DNA of 47,471 bases from an uncultured Anaeroplasma sp. (GTDB lineage Bacteria; Bacillota_I; Bacilli_A; Acholeplasmatales; Anaeroplasmataceae), in assembly GCA_945919465.1 (NCBI GenBank), contig CAMEJG010000011.1, forward strand, positions 1 to 47,471. Reading direction: 5' to 3'. A program made the translations under genes and the position numbers. Shown here in pieces: positions 35,134-43,956 of the stretch. The notes beneath the pieces were generated by a model. It was given only the letters and a program-made list of their open reading frames with translations, did not search any database and was not told the origin of the DNA. Numbering within the stretch: the stretch's first letter is position 1; each line of letters begins with the position of its first letter.

Positions 35134-37044
35134 TTATTCTGGTAAAACGCTTTTAGGTGCTGTTTTTTTAGTTCTTTTTTTCTTATTTTTTAAAATAACA
35201 ATACTTAATGGAGGAATTATCATAGAAATAGAATTTTTATTTCTTCTATCTTGAATTGCCTCAACCTTAATAGGTTTAGGATTTATTCTATTAGTACCAC
35301 CATAAATATCTCTATCTGAATTTATTAATTCAACATAGGTACTTCCCTCTTCTGCAGGAACTCCAATTCGATATGGCTCATGAGCATTAGGAGTACAATT
35401 CATAACAACTAAAACATTATTTCCATTTTTATCATATCTTACAAAGCTATATAATGATAAATCAGCATTATCAGCATCCATAAATTCGAAGCCTTTTCTA
35501 TCATAATCTAATTCCCATAAGCAAGGCTCTTCTTTATATAATACAGTAAGCTCACGAACAAATCTTTGAGCAGCATCATGATCAGGATATTTCTTAATAT
35601 TCCATGGTAATTGACTTTCAAAATGCCATTCATCATAGCTTCCTAGTTCATTACCCATAAATAATAGTTTTTTTCCTGGATGAGTCATCATATAACCTAA
35701 TAAAGTCTTATATTGAGCAAATTGTCTCCATCTATCACCAGGCATTTTATTCAATAATGATCCCTTCATATGAACAACCTCATCATGTGAGAAGGTTAAT
35801 AAGAATTGTTCATTATAATAATACATCATAGAGAAGGTCAACATATTATGATGATATTTACGGTAAATTGGATCCATCTTGAAATATTTTAAAGTATCAT
35901 TCATCCAGCCCATATCCCATTTATAATTAAATCCTAAACCACCCATACCAGAAGGTAGTGTAACATGAGCAAATGAACTAGAATCCTCTGCAGCTAGAAT
36001 TAATCTATCATCATATTTGAATAATATGCTAGAAAGCTTTCTCATAAAATCACAAGCTCCCTCATTAACTCCACGATTAATATTACCTAAATAATAAATC
36101 ATATTGCTTACTGCATCTACTCTAAATCCATCAACATGGAAATATTTTAAATAAAACATAGCATTTGAATATAAGAAGCTTCTTGTAACACCCTTTCCTA
36201 AATCAAGGTTTACAGTTCCCCATTCCTTATTTTCTCTATCTTCTTCTTTACTATATTCATATAAAAAAGTACCATCAAAACGATATAATCCAAAAGCATC
36301 TTTGCATATATGACCTGGTACCCAGTCCATAATTACACCTATACCATGTTGGTGTAAATAATCCACAAAATACATAAAATCCTTTGGAGAACCATATCTT
36401 GGTGTTATTGAATAATAACCTGTTCCCTGATATCCCCATGAAGCATCTAATGGATGTTCATATACAGGCATAACCTCAACATGAGTATAACCATAATCCT
36501 TTAAATAATCTACAAGCATTGGTGCTAATTCATTAAAACTATAGAATTCCTTACCATCCGGTCTTTTCCAAGATCCCGCATGCATCTCATATATTAACAT
36601 TGGCTTATCATAGGTTTTAGGATGCGTAAACATCCAATCAGCATCATTCCAATTATAACCCTCAATATCATATACCTTAGAATCCTGATTTGGTCTTATT
36701 TCAGAATAAAATGCATATGGATCAGCCTTAAATAATACTTCCCCTGATTTTGTAGTAATTACATACTTATATTTTTTCCATTCATAATCACCATCAAGTT
36801 TCAAGTACCAAATACCCTTAGGATCAATGCAATTTAAATAATCTTTATTACGTGTAAATCCATTCCACTCTCCAATTATTTCAATGCTTTTAGCATTAGG
36901 TGCATATAAAGCAAATTCACAGGCAATATTATTACCTTCCTCATCCTTTACTAAATGAGCACCAAAAAAGTCATATGCATTAACACAATCACCTTGGTCA
37001 AAAAAATAAAGAAAATTCTTATCAATCTTATCCTTAATTAACAT
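35134..37044 (-). CDS. glgB: 1,4-alpha-glucan branching enzyme
   Basis: 636 residues. An N-terminal CBM48 domain (ACEFALYAPNAKSIEIIGEW) is followed by a GH13 barrel: VEVMPVYEHPLDASWGYQGT, GVIMDWVPGH, the nucleophile region DGFRVDAV, the acid/base region ILAAEDSS and FSHDEVVH. A short Lys-rich tail ends it. It makes alpha-1,6 branches in glycogen. The promoter lies at 37086-37114 and a palindrome at 37071-37084. Confidence 0.95.
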   Translation of the reverse strand: MLIKDKIDKNFLYFFDQGDCVNAYDFFGAHLVKDEEGNNIACEFALYAPNAKSIEIIGEWNGFTRNKDYLNCIDPKGIWYLKLDGDYEWKKYKYVITTKSGEVLFKADPYAFYSEIRPNQDSKVYDIEGYNWNDADWMFTHPKTYDKPMLIYEMHAGSWKRPDGKEFYSFNELAPMLVDYLKDYGYTHVEVMPVYEHPLDASWGYQGTGYYSITPRYGSPKDFMYFVDYLHQHGIGVIMDWVPGHICKDAFGLYRFDGTFLYEYSKEEDRENKEWGTVNLDLGKGVTRSFLYSNAMFYLKYFHVDGFRVDAVSNMIYYLGNINRGVNEGACDFMRKLSSILFKYDDRLILAAEDSSSFAHVTLPSGMGGLGFNYKWDMGWMNDTLKYFKMDPIYRKYHHNMLTFSMMYYYNEQFLLTFSHDEVVHMKGSLLNKMPGDRWRQFAQYKTLLGYMMTHPGKKLLFMGNELGSYDEWHFESQLPWNIKKYPDHDAAQRFVRELTVLYKEEPCLWELDYDRKGFEFMDADNADLSLYSFVRYDKNGNNVLVVMNCTPNAHEPYRIGVPAEEGSTYVELINSDRDIYGGTNRINPKPIKVEAIQDRRNKNSISMIIPPLSIVILKNKKKRTKKTAPKSVLPE

Positions 37045-37070
37045 AAAAACACCTCTTTAATATATAATCG

Positions 37071-37114
37071 AATCTATTTAGATTAATTATAATATATTTT
37101 TTAATATATAACAA
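37071..37114 (-). promoter_or_regulatory. Promoter of glgB with a palindromic operator candidate
   Basis: Minus strand: -35 TTGTTA (37109-37114), 17-nt spacer, -10 TATAAT (37086-37091). Immediately downstream, at the likely start site, is the perfect palindrome AATCTATTTAGATT on plus (37071-37084; 6-bp arms, 2-bp centre), which could bind a repressor. Confidence 0.72.
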
Positions 37115-37134
37115 GTTAATATACAAAAAGTAAG

Positions 37135-37983
37135 TTATTTAGTAATAAATAAAACACCTAAAGTTCCTTTACCACAATGACTTGTTACAACACTTCCAGC
37201 AACAGTAGTTAATACCTCTTTAAATTTAAAATGTTCTTTAACAATATCATTAATTGCTGAAACTATATCATCATCACAGCTAGAATGGGTAATAAAGACT
37301 CTTGTATCATCATATGAACTAAATTCACTAGCTAAATCTTTTACATAATTTTCAATACATTTTTTCAAATTACCACGATATTTCTTTTTTACTCCTAGGG
37401 TACCATTTTTCATCTCAATAGCTGGGTGTATTAATAATAGCTTTGTAGCTACTAAAGCTGCTGCACTACATCTGCCACCCTTATATAAATAATCTGTTGT
37501 ATCAACAACAAATGAAGTTTGAACCTTGTCTAATAAAGAATTAATATTATTTATTATTTCTTCTAGATTCAGTCCCTCATTTAAATAATCACAAGCCTTT
37601 AATACTAATAAACCCTGTCCTGTAGAAAGATTCAATGAATCAATAACTCTAACCTTTCCATCAAACTCTAATGCTGCAAGTCTTGCATCATTATGAGTAG
37701 ATGAGCATTTACTCGAAATATTAAAGTGAATAACTGAGTCATATTCTTCTAACAATTTTTTAAAAAAATCAGAATATTCGAATTGAGTACAAGCACTTGT
37801 TTTAGGTAAAGTATTTGTTTCCCTTACATAATTAAAAATATCATTTGGATTAATATCTACTCCATCTTTATATTCTTTATCGCCTAATAATACATGAAGT
37901 GGCATTACATGAATATGATATTTTTCTAATAATTCTTTTGATAAATCCAATGTAGAATCAGATGAAATTGCAATTTTATTCAT
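37135..37983 (-). CDS. DegV family fatty-acid-binding protein
   Basis: 282 residues, full length. The start IAISSDSTLDLSKELLEKY, then MPLHVLLGDKEYKDGVDI, the TSACTQFEY loop and ISSKCSSTHNDARLAA are typical DegV motifs; the C-terminal half has the second domain ending GTLGVLFI. These proteins bind fatty acids (FakB type), and deliver them to the FakA kinase when one is present; no fakA is in the window. An extended -10 promoter lies upstream. Confidence 0.92.
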   Translation of the reverse strand: MNKIAISSDSTLDLSKELLEKYHIHVMPLHVLLGDKEYKDGVDINPNDIFNYVRETNTLPKTSACTQFEYSDFFKKLLEEYDSVIHFNISSKCSSTHNDARLAALEFDGKVRVIDSLNLSTGQGLLVLKACDYLNEGLNLEEIINNINSLLDKVQTSFVVDTTDYLYKGGRCSAAALVATKLLLIHPAIEMKNGTLGVKKKYRGNLKKCIENYVKDLASEFSSYDDTRVFITHSSCDDDIVSAINDIVKEHFKFKEVLTTVAGSVVTSHCGKGTLGVLFITK

Positions 37984-38011
37984 AAAATAGCTCCTTTATT
38001 TTGTTAAATTA

Positions 38012-38020
38012 ATTATATCA
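38012..38020 (-). promoter_or_regulatory. Extended -10 promoter of the degV-family gene
   Basis: Minus strand TGATATAAT (TGn at 38018-38020, TATAAT at 38012-38017), about 30 bp before the ATG. No good -35 is seen. Confidence 0.6.
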
Positions 38021-38075
38021 CTTTTTTTTAATTTTTAAATGAGTTTATTTTATACTTTTAATATTAATGCTTTTT

Positions 38076-38084
38076 TGGTATAAT
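38076..38084 (+). promoter_or_regulatory. Extended -10 promoter of the aminotransferase gene
   Basis: Plus strand TGGTATAAT: TGn at 38076-38078 and TATAAT at 38079-38084, about 24 bp before the ATG, with GGAGG between. The -35 region is weak. Confidence 0.6.
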
Positions 38085-38108
38085 AATTGTCAAATTGGAG
38101 GTATCATT

Positions 38109-39275
38109 ATGCAATTGAAATATAATGAACAAATATTAAAGGTTACTGAATCTGAAATTAGAAAATTTAACGACTACGCAAAAGAAAATAACGCAGAATA
38201 TTATCTTACATTAGGAGAGCCTGATTTTTATACTCCTGATCAAATTGTAAATAAAACTATAGAAGCTCTAAATAATCATAAAACTAAATATGGTCCTACT
38301 CCAGGTAATCTCTCATTAAGAAAAAAAATATGTGAATTTGAAAAAAAATTTAATAAATTAAACTATAATCCTAATGAGGTATTAATTACTCAAGGTTCTA
38401 CTGAAGCAATAACCTCAGCATTATTTACAATATTAAATCCAAATGATGAAGTAATTATTCCTATTCCAGCATATCCAATGTATGCTGAAATAGTAAAATA
38501 TCAAAAAGCAAATGTAATTAATATTGATACTTCAAATAATAATTTCCAAATTACAAAGGAAATGCTTGATAATGCAATTAATGAAAAAACAAAATGCATT
38601 ATATTAACCTCTCCAAATAATCCTACTGGTTCTATTTTATCTGATGAGTCATTAGAAAATGTTTATAATGCAGTTAAGGATAAACCTATTTTTATTATTT
38701 GTGATGATGTTTATAATCAAATTGTTTATAAAGATAAAAAACCTGGTTTTGTTAAATATCAGGATTTAAAGGATAGAATAATTGTATGTCAATCATATTC
38801 AAAATCCTATGCTATGCCAGGGTGGAGATGTGGATATATGTTAGCATCAGAGGAATTTGTTTTTCATGCTAAAAAAATCCACCAATATATGATTGTAGCA
38901 TTGAATACCTTCATTCAAGATGGTATGGAGGTCGCATTTGATATAGATAATCAATATATGATTGATTCATATAAAATGCGTAGAGATTATATTTATGATA
39001 GACTAGTAAAAATGGGACTAGATGTAGTTTTACCTGATGGAGCATTCTATATCTTCCCTTCTATTAAAAAGCTAAATATTTCATCTCTGGAATTTTGTAA
39101 AAGACTAGTAAGAGATTATAAGGTAGCTATTATTCCTGGATATTGTTTTAGCAATGATAATTTTATTAGAATTAGCTATTGTGTATCTATGGATATAATT
39201 AAAATAGCCTGTGATAGAATTGAAGAATTTGTTAATAAGCTAAGAAATGAAAATAATAAACAATTTTTATCATAA
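38109..39275 (+). CDS. Class I/II pyridoxal-phosphate aminotransferase
   Basis: 388 residues from the ATG at 38109, which follows GGAGG; a longer frame to 38067 would run across the promoter. The N-terminal YLTLGEPDFYTPD and YGPTPGNLSLRKKI, the SPNNPTG motif, CDDVYNQIVY and the cofactor lysine in SYSKSYAMPGWRCGY all match aspartate/aromatic-type aminotransferases (AspC/PatA group). The amino-acid substrate cannot be told. It is one of the few plus-strand genes and ends before a strong terminator. Confidence 0.92.
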   Translation: MQLKYNEQILKVTESEIRKFNDYAKENNAEYYLTLGEPDFYTPDQIVNKTIEALNNHKTKYGPTPGNLSLRKKICEFEKKFNKLNYNPNEVLITQGSTEAITSALFTILNPNDEVIIPIPAYPMYAEIVKYQKANVINIDTSNNNFQITKEMLDNAINEKTKCIILTSPNNPTGSILSDESLENVYNAVKDKPIFIICDDVYNQIVYKDKKPGFVKYQDLKDRIIVCQSYSKSYAMPGWRCGYMLASEEFVFHAKKIHQYMIVALNTFIQDGMEVAFDIDNQYMIDSYKMRRDYIYDRLVKMGLDVVLPDGAFYIFPSIKKLNISSLEFCKRLVRDYKVAIIPGYCFSNDNFIRISYCVSMDIIKIACDRIEEFVNKLRNENNKQFLS

Positions 39276-39360
39276 AGATAAAATGACATATATTACTAAT
39301 GAAGTGGTAAAATTTAAATAAATAATGACTAAAGACTGAAATCATTATACCATTCTCAAA

Positions 39361-39383
39361 AGAGGGCAAAGCCCTCTTTTTTT
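39361..39383 (+). terminator. Strong intrinsic terminator of the aminotransferase gene
   Basis: Perfect 7-bp GC-rich stem AGAGGGC/GCCCTCT with a 3-nt loop (AAA), followed by a T run (39377-39383). It is 85 bp after the stop. Confidence 0.93.
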
Positions 39384-39416
39384 CTCGATTTGAAGTAAAA
39401 TAATTATGGTTATATT

Positions 39417-39545
39417 ATGGCTTCTATAGTAACTATTTTTTCAACTTATACTAAAAAATAATATATTCATACTAGACATGAATATTATCCTAAATTTCAT
39501 TATCTTGATTACGATAAACATCAATTTATACCAAATGATATATGA
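39417..39545 (+). pseudogene. Possible decayed coding remnant
   Basis: Starting at an ATG, the frame reads MASIVTIFSTYTKK, then a stop (39459-39461), then about 27 more codons (YIHTRHEYYPKFHYLDYDKH and on) to a second stop. The run of aromatic and basic residues looks protein-like and could be the remains of a transposase or phage gene, but I cannot assign a family. It may be chance in AT-rich DNA. Confidence 0.25.
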
Positions 39546-39677
39546 AAATAAAAATAAAAACAATAATTTATTCAATATTATTAATAATATACTCATCCTA
39601 GTCAAAAAATCCTTAAATCTAGGCTTTTACCTGTTATATATGTAACTTTAGAAGTAATATAAAATTTACTAAGAGAA

Positions 39678-39749
39678 AAAATGGTACTAGAAGTGACCAG
39701 TTAATTGATGTTTTCTATCAACTAAATGTTCTTTTTCTAATACCATTTT
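39678..39749 (-). terminator. Long imperfect hairpin after sepF, probable terminator
   Basis: Outer arms AAAATGGTACTAG (39678-39690) and CTAATACCATTTT (39737-39749) pair over 13 bp with one mismatch; an inner hairpin TTGAT/ATCAA lies at 39705-39721. On the minus strand it is followed by TTTTTTCTCTT, suiting the sepF operon, and T-rich sequence also follows on plus. The large structured loop is unusual for a terminator, so a small RNA or miniature-element origin is possible. Confidence 0.55.
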
Positions 39750-39776
39750 ATTTTTTAAATTATTTTTATTTTAGTA

Positions 39777-40115
39777 TTATCTTGGTATATCGTCTATAAA
39801 TTTTTTTATAGACCCATCTAATAAATCAACCTTTCTAGCAAATAAATAGGTTTTTTCATTAATTGGGAAGGTTTTTCCTTCAAGCGCATAACAAGCACCA
39901 ACGAAAAATGCTAGCATTTTATTTGCACCATAAACATCTAAGCTTTCAAAGTTAAGAATTAATGGATTTCCCTTCGAAAGCTCATCTACAAGCTTACGAG
40001 CTCTATCATCATCATCCTCTAATTGTTCCATTATGATTCTAGATGCTGCATCCTCGTTTTTATTTAATTCATTTTCTTTTTCATCATAACTATTTTTATT
40101 TTTTCTTCCAAACAT
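39777..40115 (-). CDS. sepF: SepF-like cell division protein
   Basis: 112 residues. The N-terminus is short and charged (MFGRKNKNSYDEKENELNKN), and the C-terminal domain follows SepF: RARKLVDELSKGNPLILNFE, then ANKMLAFFVGACYALEGKTF, then NEKTYLFARK. SepF binds FtsZ and the membrane and helps build the division ring. The usual N-terminal amphipathic membrane helix is poorly formed here. It starts 1 bp after jetC and forms the last gene of the jetABC operon, an unusual location: in Bacillota sepF is normally in the ylm/division cluster. Confidence 0.8.
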   Translation of the reverse strand: MFGRKNKNSYDEKENELNKNEDAASRIIMEQLEDDDDRARKLVDELSKGNPLILNFESLDVYGANKMLAFFVGACYALEGKTFPINEKTYLFARKVDLLDGSIKKFIDDIPR

Positions 40116-40116
40116 A

Positions 40117-43100
40117 TTAATCCTCTTTTTTCTTAGTGTAAGGAAGTACCTTAGCCTTAGTATCCTGACGAACCATAATTAATGTTGTATCAGCATAATC
40201 GTTTAAAATTTCCATTCTCTGAGGTGGACAGGCAATAATTACCTGTAGTGGCATTGAAGATATGAAGCTCATCATAGCTCTCATACGGTTTCCATCCATC
40301 TTATCAAATACCTCATCGAACATTACAAGACCAATTGGATCGCCTCCTGAAAATCCTGTTTTAGTATAAACTCTAACGAATGATGCAATTATAGCAACAT
40401 AGAATGGTACCTGAGTTTCACCACCGGATTTTTCCTTAAATACCTTTGAATAGGTCATAGTATCACCATCTTTATTGATGATTCTAATATCATAATCCAT
40501 ATATGTACGATAATCAGTAAATTTATTCATAGCACCATTACTATTTAATTCATCCATTGATAATGATTCAAATAACTCTCTAATTTGCTCATCATATTTA
40601 TTTTGGAAATCATATGTAAATAAACCCTGATTTAAATCTACAAGCTCTGATGTAACCATATCATAGAATTGGGCATATTCACTACTACGAGGGAATATGA
40701 ATTCATATCTATCATTACCAAAGGTAATTGATGATAGAGTTTCATTGATTCTACCAATTTCTTGTTCAGCAGTAAGAATATTATTTCTTAGCTTAGCAAT
40801 GAAGTCCTCCTTAAATACTACTTCGGCAGCTTCTCTAGCTTGACGAACCTTTTGTTCATAAGAAACTAATTCACTCTTCTCTAGTTTATTCAATTCAGTC
40901 AAGAATTTAGGCATTTCTGAAACACCAGTAGATAAAGTAGAATTATATTTATTTATGAAATAAAATTGTTTAGCAACTAAAGAATCATTTAATGTAGTAT
41001 ATGAGGCTTCTTCACTACGATGTTTAGCTTCATAATCTGATAATGCTTGATTGAATCCCTTAGTATTTATTATTGATTCGTATTCCTTTTTGGCATTCTC
41101 TTCAATAGTTACTGAATCTCCTGCAATAGCTTCTAATTTTTCAGTTAGATTCTTAAGTTCTAAGCTCTTTGTTTCCATTAAAGAAGTATATTGTTCAATT
41201 CTAGCATCTATTGCACCAACCTCTTTAGAATGATTCATCTTCTTTTCTTCTATATTCTTAATAGTAGCTTGTACCTTATTATAATCATCCTCAAGCTCTG
41301 ATGGAGTTGCTGTCTTTTGACGTTCAAGTTGACGAGTTAGATCAGATAATGAAGCTTGTTCTTTTTGTAATAATAAAGCCTTATCTAAATCCTCAATTAA
41401 TGGTCTAACCTGAATTCTTTGTAAAAGATCTAATTCTTCTTCAATAGAATTAATCTTACCATTTACATCTACATATTTAACTTTTGCCTCATCTGCTTTT
41501 TGTCTCCAAATTATTGTAGCCTTACCTGCTGCATTTTTACCCATAAATGGACGAGGTACATTTGGATTCATACTAGCTACAGTATAGCCACTATAGCGTA
41601 ATAAATCAGCTGTAACAGCAGTTGAATATTTTTCAAGCTCTAGGGCATCATCACACATGATAACATTACCACAACGATAATTGATATAGCATCTAGCATC
41701 TTGGTTTTCACATTCAATAATAGAAGCTAGTGATCTTGGTTCATATTTTGTATATTTTCCAATTTGCTTTGTATTAATTAAACCAATACCATATAAAGTT
41801 CTATATCTATCTTTAATTCTTCTATAAATTTGTAATGCATTATCGTAATATCTTGGTTCTACAATTAATGAAAAACGACTATTACCTAAGAAAATTTCAA
41901 TACAGTCAGACCATTTTTGATCTGTGATTTCACATAGTTCAGCTAAAATATGAACTGAAATATCATAATTATAAATTCTCTTTAAGGCTTCTCTTAGTTC
42001 CTCTCTCATTTGTAGTAATTCAGGATTAAAATTTATTTTATTTTGTTCTAATCCCTTTAGTGCTGAAGAAATATCATTAATTTCAACTAAGATTTCTTGT
42101 TTCTTAGATTCTAATGAACCTAATTGTTGATTTTTCTTATTGATTACTCCTTGTAATCTACTATCAAAATCCTTCAATCTAACCTTATTCTCTTCAACAG
42201 AATTTTTATTAATTATGCTTAAATTTATAGTGGATGCCTCATGATATATTTTATCATCAGATAATCTTCTTAATTCATTAATAATATCTTTAAAATTAGA
42301 ATTTCTCTTTAAGAATGCTTGTTGATTACCCTCTAGAGTAGTAATATTTGCTTGAGTCTTTAGAATCTCACGATTAATATATTCACCAGTTTGGAAGGAA
42401 TTATTATCCTTAAGTAAATTAAATAATTCACGAGAACGCTCTTGTAAAGCATCATTTTCTTGATTTAAATCAACTAATTCCTTTTCCTTAGCTACTTTCA
42501 AATCCTCTTCACGAGCTATTGAGCGTTTTAAATCAATAATCTGCTTGCGAACATTTTCAACCTCAAATAAATGCATTAAATATTCTAAATAGCTCTTATT
42601 CTCTTCTATTTTTACTATTTCTTGATAGATAATATCTATTTCCTTTAAATCAGAAATTTTAGCTTGAATCTGTTTAAGAGTAACCTCTAATTCCTTATAT
42701 GCTCGAATAGAATCCTGAATAGCACTAACATCTATTTCCTTTTCTTCTAGAATGTTTTGATAAATAAAATCCTTAACATCAGCAATAGGCTTAAATGCTA
42801 GAGCCTTAGGTATTAATCTATAGAAATCCTCATTAATAGAACCAAAGGCATTTCTAAAACCACGCTTTGCTTCCTTTTTGGTTAAGAAATACTCAAAAAG
42901 AGGATTATGCTTTCTAAATTCAACAGTACCATAAATTGTTTTTTCAGGTGAAACAAACATATCTTCATCAATAGGAGCATTACTTCTATAAAAAATACTT
43001 TTAACTGGAGTCAAATCTCCAAAAGCATCTATTACGGTACCAACTGTAAAATCGGTATTAGTTTTCTCATCATGAAATTGAAGGGCAATATGTCCACTTA

Positions 43101-43359
43101 CATCTCCATTACGAAGATATTCCTTATCATCCATACCTAGCTTACATTTTACATAACCACGTAAATCTCTTTTTCCTTTTTCGTTAGCGGCAAGGTTAAA
43201 TACAGTATCTCCAGCAGTTAATACATAGGTAATGGCATCCATTATTGTTGATTTTCCTGAAGCATTAGGTCCTGTAAGTAGAGTATTTCCATTAATCTCA
43301 ATTGTTTCATTGGAAAGGTAATGCCAATTGATTAAACGTATTTTAACTAATTTTTTCAA
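40117..43359 (-). CDS. jetC: JetC/MksB-like SMC ATPase
   Basis: 1080 residues: N-terminal Walker A GPNASGKST (30-38), a long coiled-coil region (about 230-450 and 650-870) around a hinge-like middle (about 450-640), then the ABC signature SGGETQVPFY (978 onward) and Walker B LVMFDEVFDKMD (about 1012-1023). This is the SMC-type motor of Wadjet/MksBEF complexes, which extrude DNA loops. The start is TTG with GAGGAGG upstream and no nearby ATG. It lies 1 bp after jetB and 1 bp before sepF. Confidence 0.9.
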   Translation of the reverse strand: MKKLVKIRLINWHYLSNETIEINGNTLLTGPNASGKSTIMDAITYVLTAGDTVFNLAANEKGKRDLRGYVKCKLGMDDKEYLRNGDVSGHIALQFHDEKTNTDFTVGTVIDAFGDLTPVKSIFYRSNAPIDEDMFVSPEKTIYGTVEFRKHNPLFEYFLTKKEAKRGFRNAFGSINEDFYRLIPKALAFKPIADVKDFIYQNILEEKEIDVSAIQDSIRAYKELEVTLKQIQAKISDLKEIDIIYQEIVKIEENKSYLEYLMHLFEVENVRKQIIDLKRSIAREEDLKVAKEKELVDLNQENDALQERSRELFNLLKDNNSFQTGEYINREILKTQANITTLEGNQQAFLKRNSNFKDIINELRRLSDDKIYHEASTINLSIINKNSVEENKVRLKDFDSRLQGVINKKNQQLGSLESKKQEILVEINDISSALKGLEQNKINFNPELLQMREELREALKRIYNYDISVHILAELCEITDQKWSDCIEIFLGNSRFSLIVEPRYYDNALQIYRRIKDRYRTLYGIGLINTKQIGKYTKYEPRSLASIIECENQDARCYINYRCGNVIMCDDALELEKYSTAVTADLLRYSGYTVASMNPNVPRPFMGKNAAGKATIIWRQKADEAKVKYVDVNGKINSIEEELDLLQRIQVRPLIEDLDKALLLQKEQASLSDLTRQLERQKTATPSELEDDYNKVQATIKNIEEKKMNHSKEVGAIDARIEQYTSLMETKSLELKNLTEKLEAIAGDSVTIEENAKKEYESIINTKGFNQALSDYEAKHRSEEASYTTLNDSLVAKQFYFINKYNSTLSTGVSEMPKFLTELNKLEKSELVSYEQKVRQAREAAEVVFKEDFIAKLRNNILTAEQEIGRINETLSSITFGNDRYEFIFPRSSEYAQFYDMVTSELVDLNQGLFTYDFQNKYDEQIRELFESLSMDELNSNGAMNKFTDYRTYMDYDIRIINKDGDTMTYSKVFKEKSGGETQVPFYVAIIASFVRVYTKTGFSGGDPIGLVMFDEVFDKMDGNRMRAMMSFISSMPLQVIIACPPQRMEILNDYADTTLIMVRQDTKAKVLPYTKKKED

Positions 43360-43360
43360 T

Positions 43361-43942
43361 TTACTTTACCTCCTCAGCTGATAATTTAATAATTGTATTA
43401 TATACTTCAGTAATATCTTCTGATTTTACTGCCATTAGTATTGTGGGTAAAATTACTATTTTTGTTGCACTAGAGGTTAAATCTCCAGTAGCCTCAATTA
43501 AATTATATCTTCTAAATAAACGTAAGGCTTGAACCAAATCAGTTTTATTTAGTTTTCTTTTGATTTCTAAATAATCATATTTAATATGAATATCAGATAC
43601 TGAACATACGATATTTTCATTTAATGAGGTATCTTTCATTTTTTCATGATATAAAAGTCTTAAAATTAAAAGAATAATTGATTCATCTCTTTTAAGCTTT
43701 AAGGTATTACTGCTACTAGCTCCTGATAGCATTACACTACCTGTAGGCATATCTAGAGTAATCTCATAACCTAAAATTTGAAAAAATTCATCAAAAACCT
43801 CTTTATAGCTCATCAAGAAATAATAATTTTCCTTATTATCTCTTTTATCCTTTGAAAGAAAGGTTGTAGATAATAACTTATTTGCTGTATCTCTAAATTG
43901 CTGCTGTTGCGCAAGTGTCATTTTTTCTAACGCATCTAACAT
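43361..43942 (-). CDS. jetB: JetB/MksE-like (DUF4194) condensin subunit
   Basis: 193 residues. FLMSYKEVFDEFFQILGYEI, then SIILLILRLLYHEKM, then LKRKLNKTDLVQALRLFRRYN-like spacing and a final ILPTILMAV match the DUF4194 (JetB/MksE) winged-helix pattern. In the complex it bridges the kleisin JetA and the SMC motor. GGAGAG precedes the ATG. It lies 14 bp after jetA. Confidence 0.85.
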   Translation of the reverse strand: MLDALEKMTLAQQQQFRDTANKLLSTTFLSKDKRDNKENYYFLMSYKEVFDEFFQILGYEITLDMPTGSVMLSGASSSNTLKLKRDESIILLILRLLYHEKMKDTSLNENIVCSVSDIHIKYDYLEIKRKLNKTDLVQALRLFRRYNLIEATGDLTSSATKIVILPTILMAVKSEDITEVYNTIIKLSAEEVK

Positions 43943-43956
43943 TTCTTTAACTCTCC

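Larger units (their letters stand above)
39276..39776. other. Gene-poor stretch between convergent units
   Basis: 501 bp without an intact gene. From left to right: a possible stem (ATAATGA/TCATTAT around 39331-39357), the aminotransferase terminator (39361-39383), a short decayed ORF (39417-39545), an AT-rich segment with small direct and inverted repeats (about 39545-39675), and a long inverted repeat with an inner hairpin (39678-39749). No tRNA-like or known RNA motif was recognised. Confidence 0.6.

Noticed and set aside
39417-39545. Intact insertion sequence
   Set aside because: The frame has an early stop, no transposase motif is recognisable, and no matching terminal repeats flank it.
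39276-39776. CRISPR array or riboswitch
   Set aside because: No regularly spaced repeats and no known aptamer-like conserved core were seen; the repeats are simple inverted ones.
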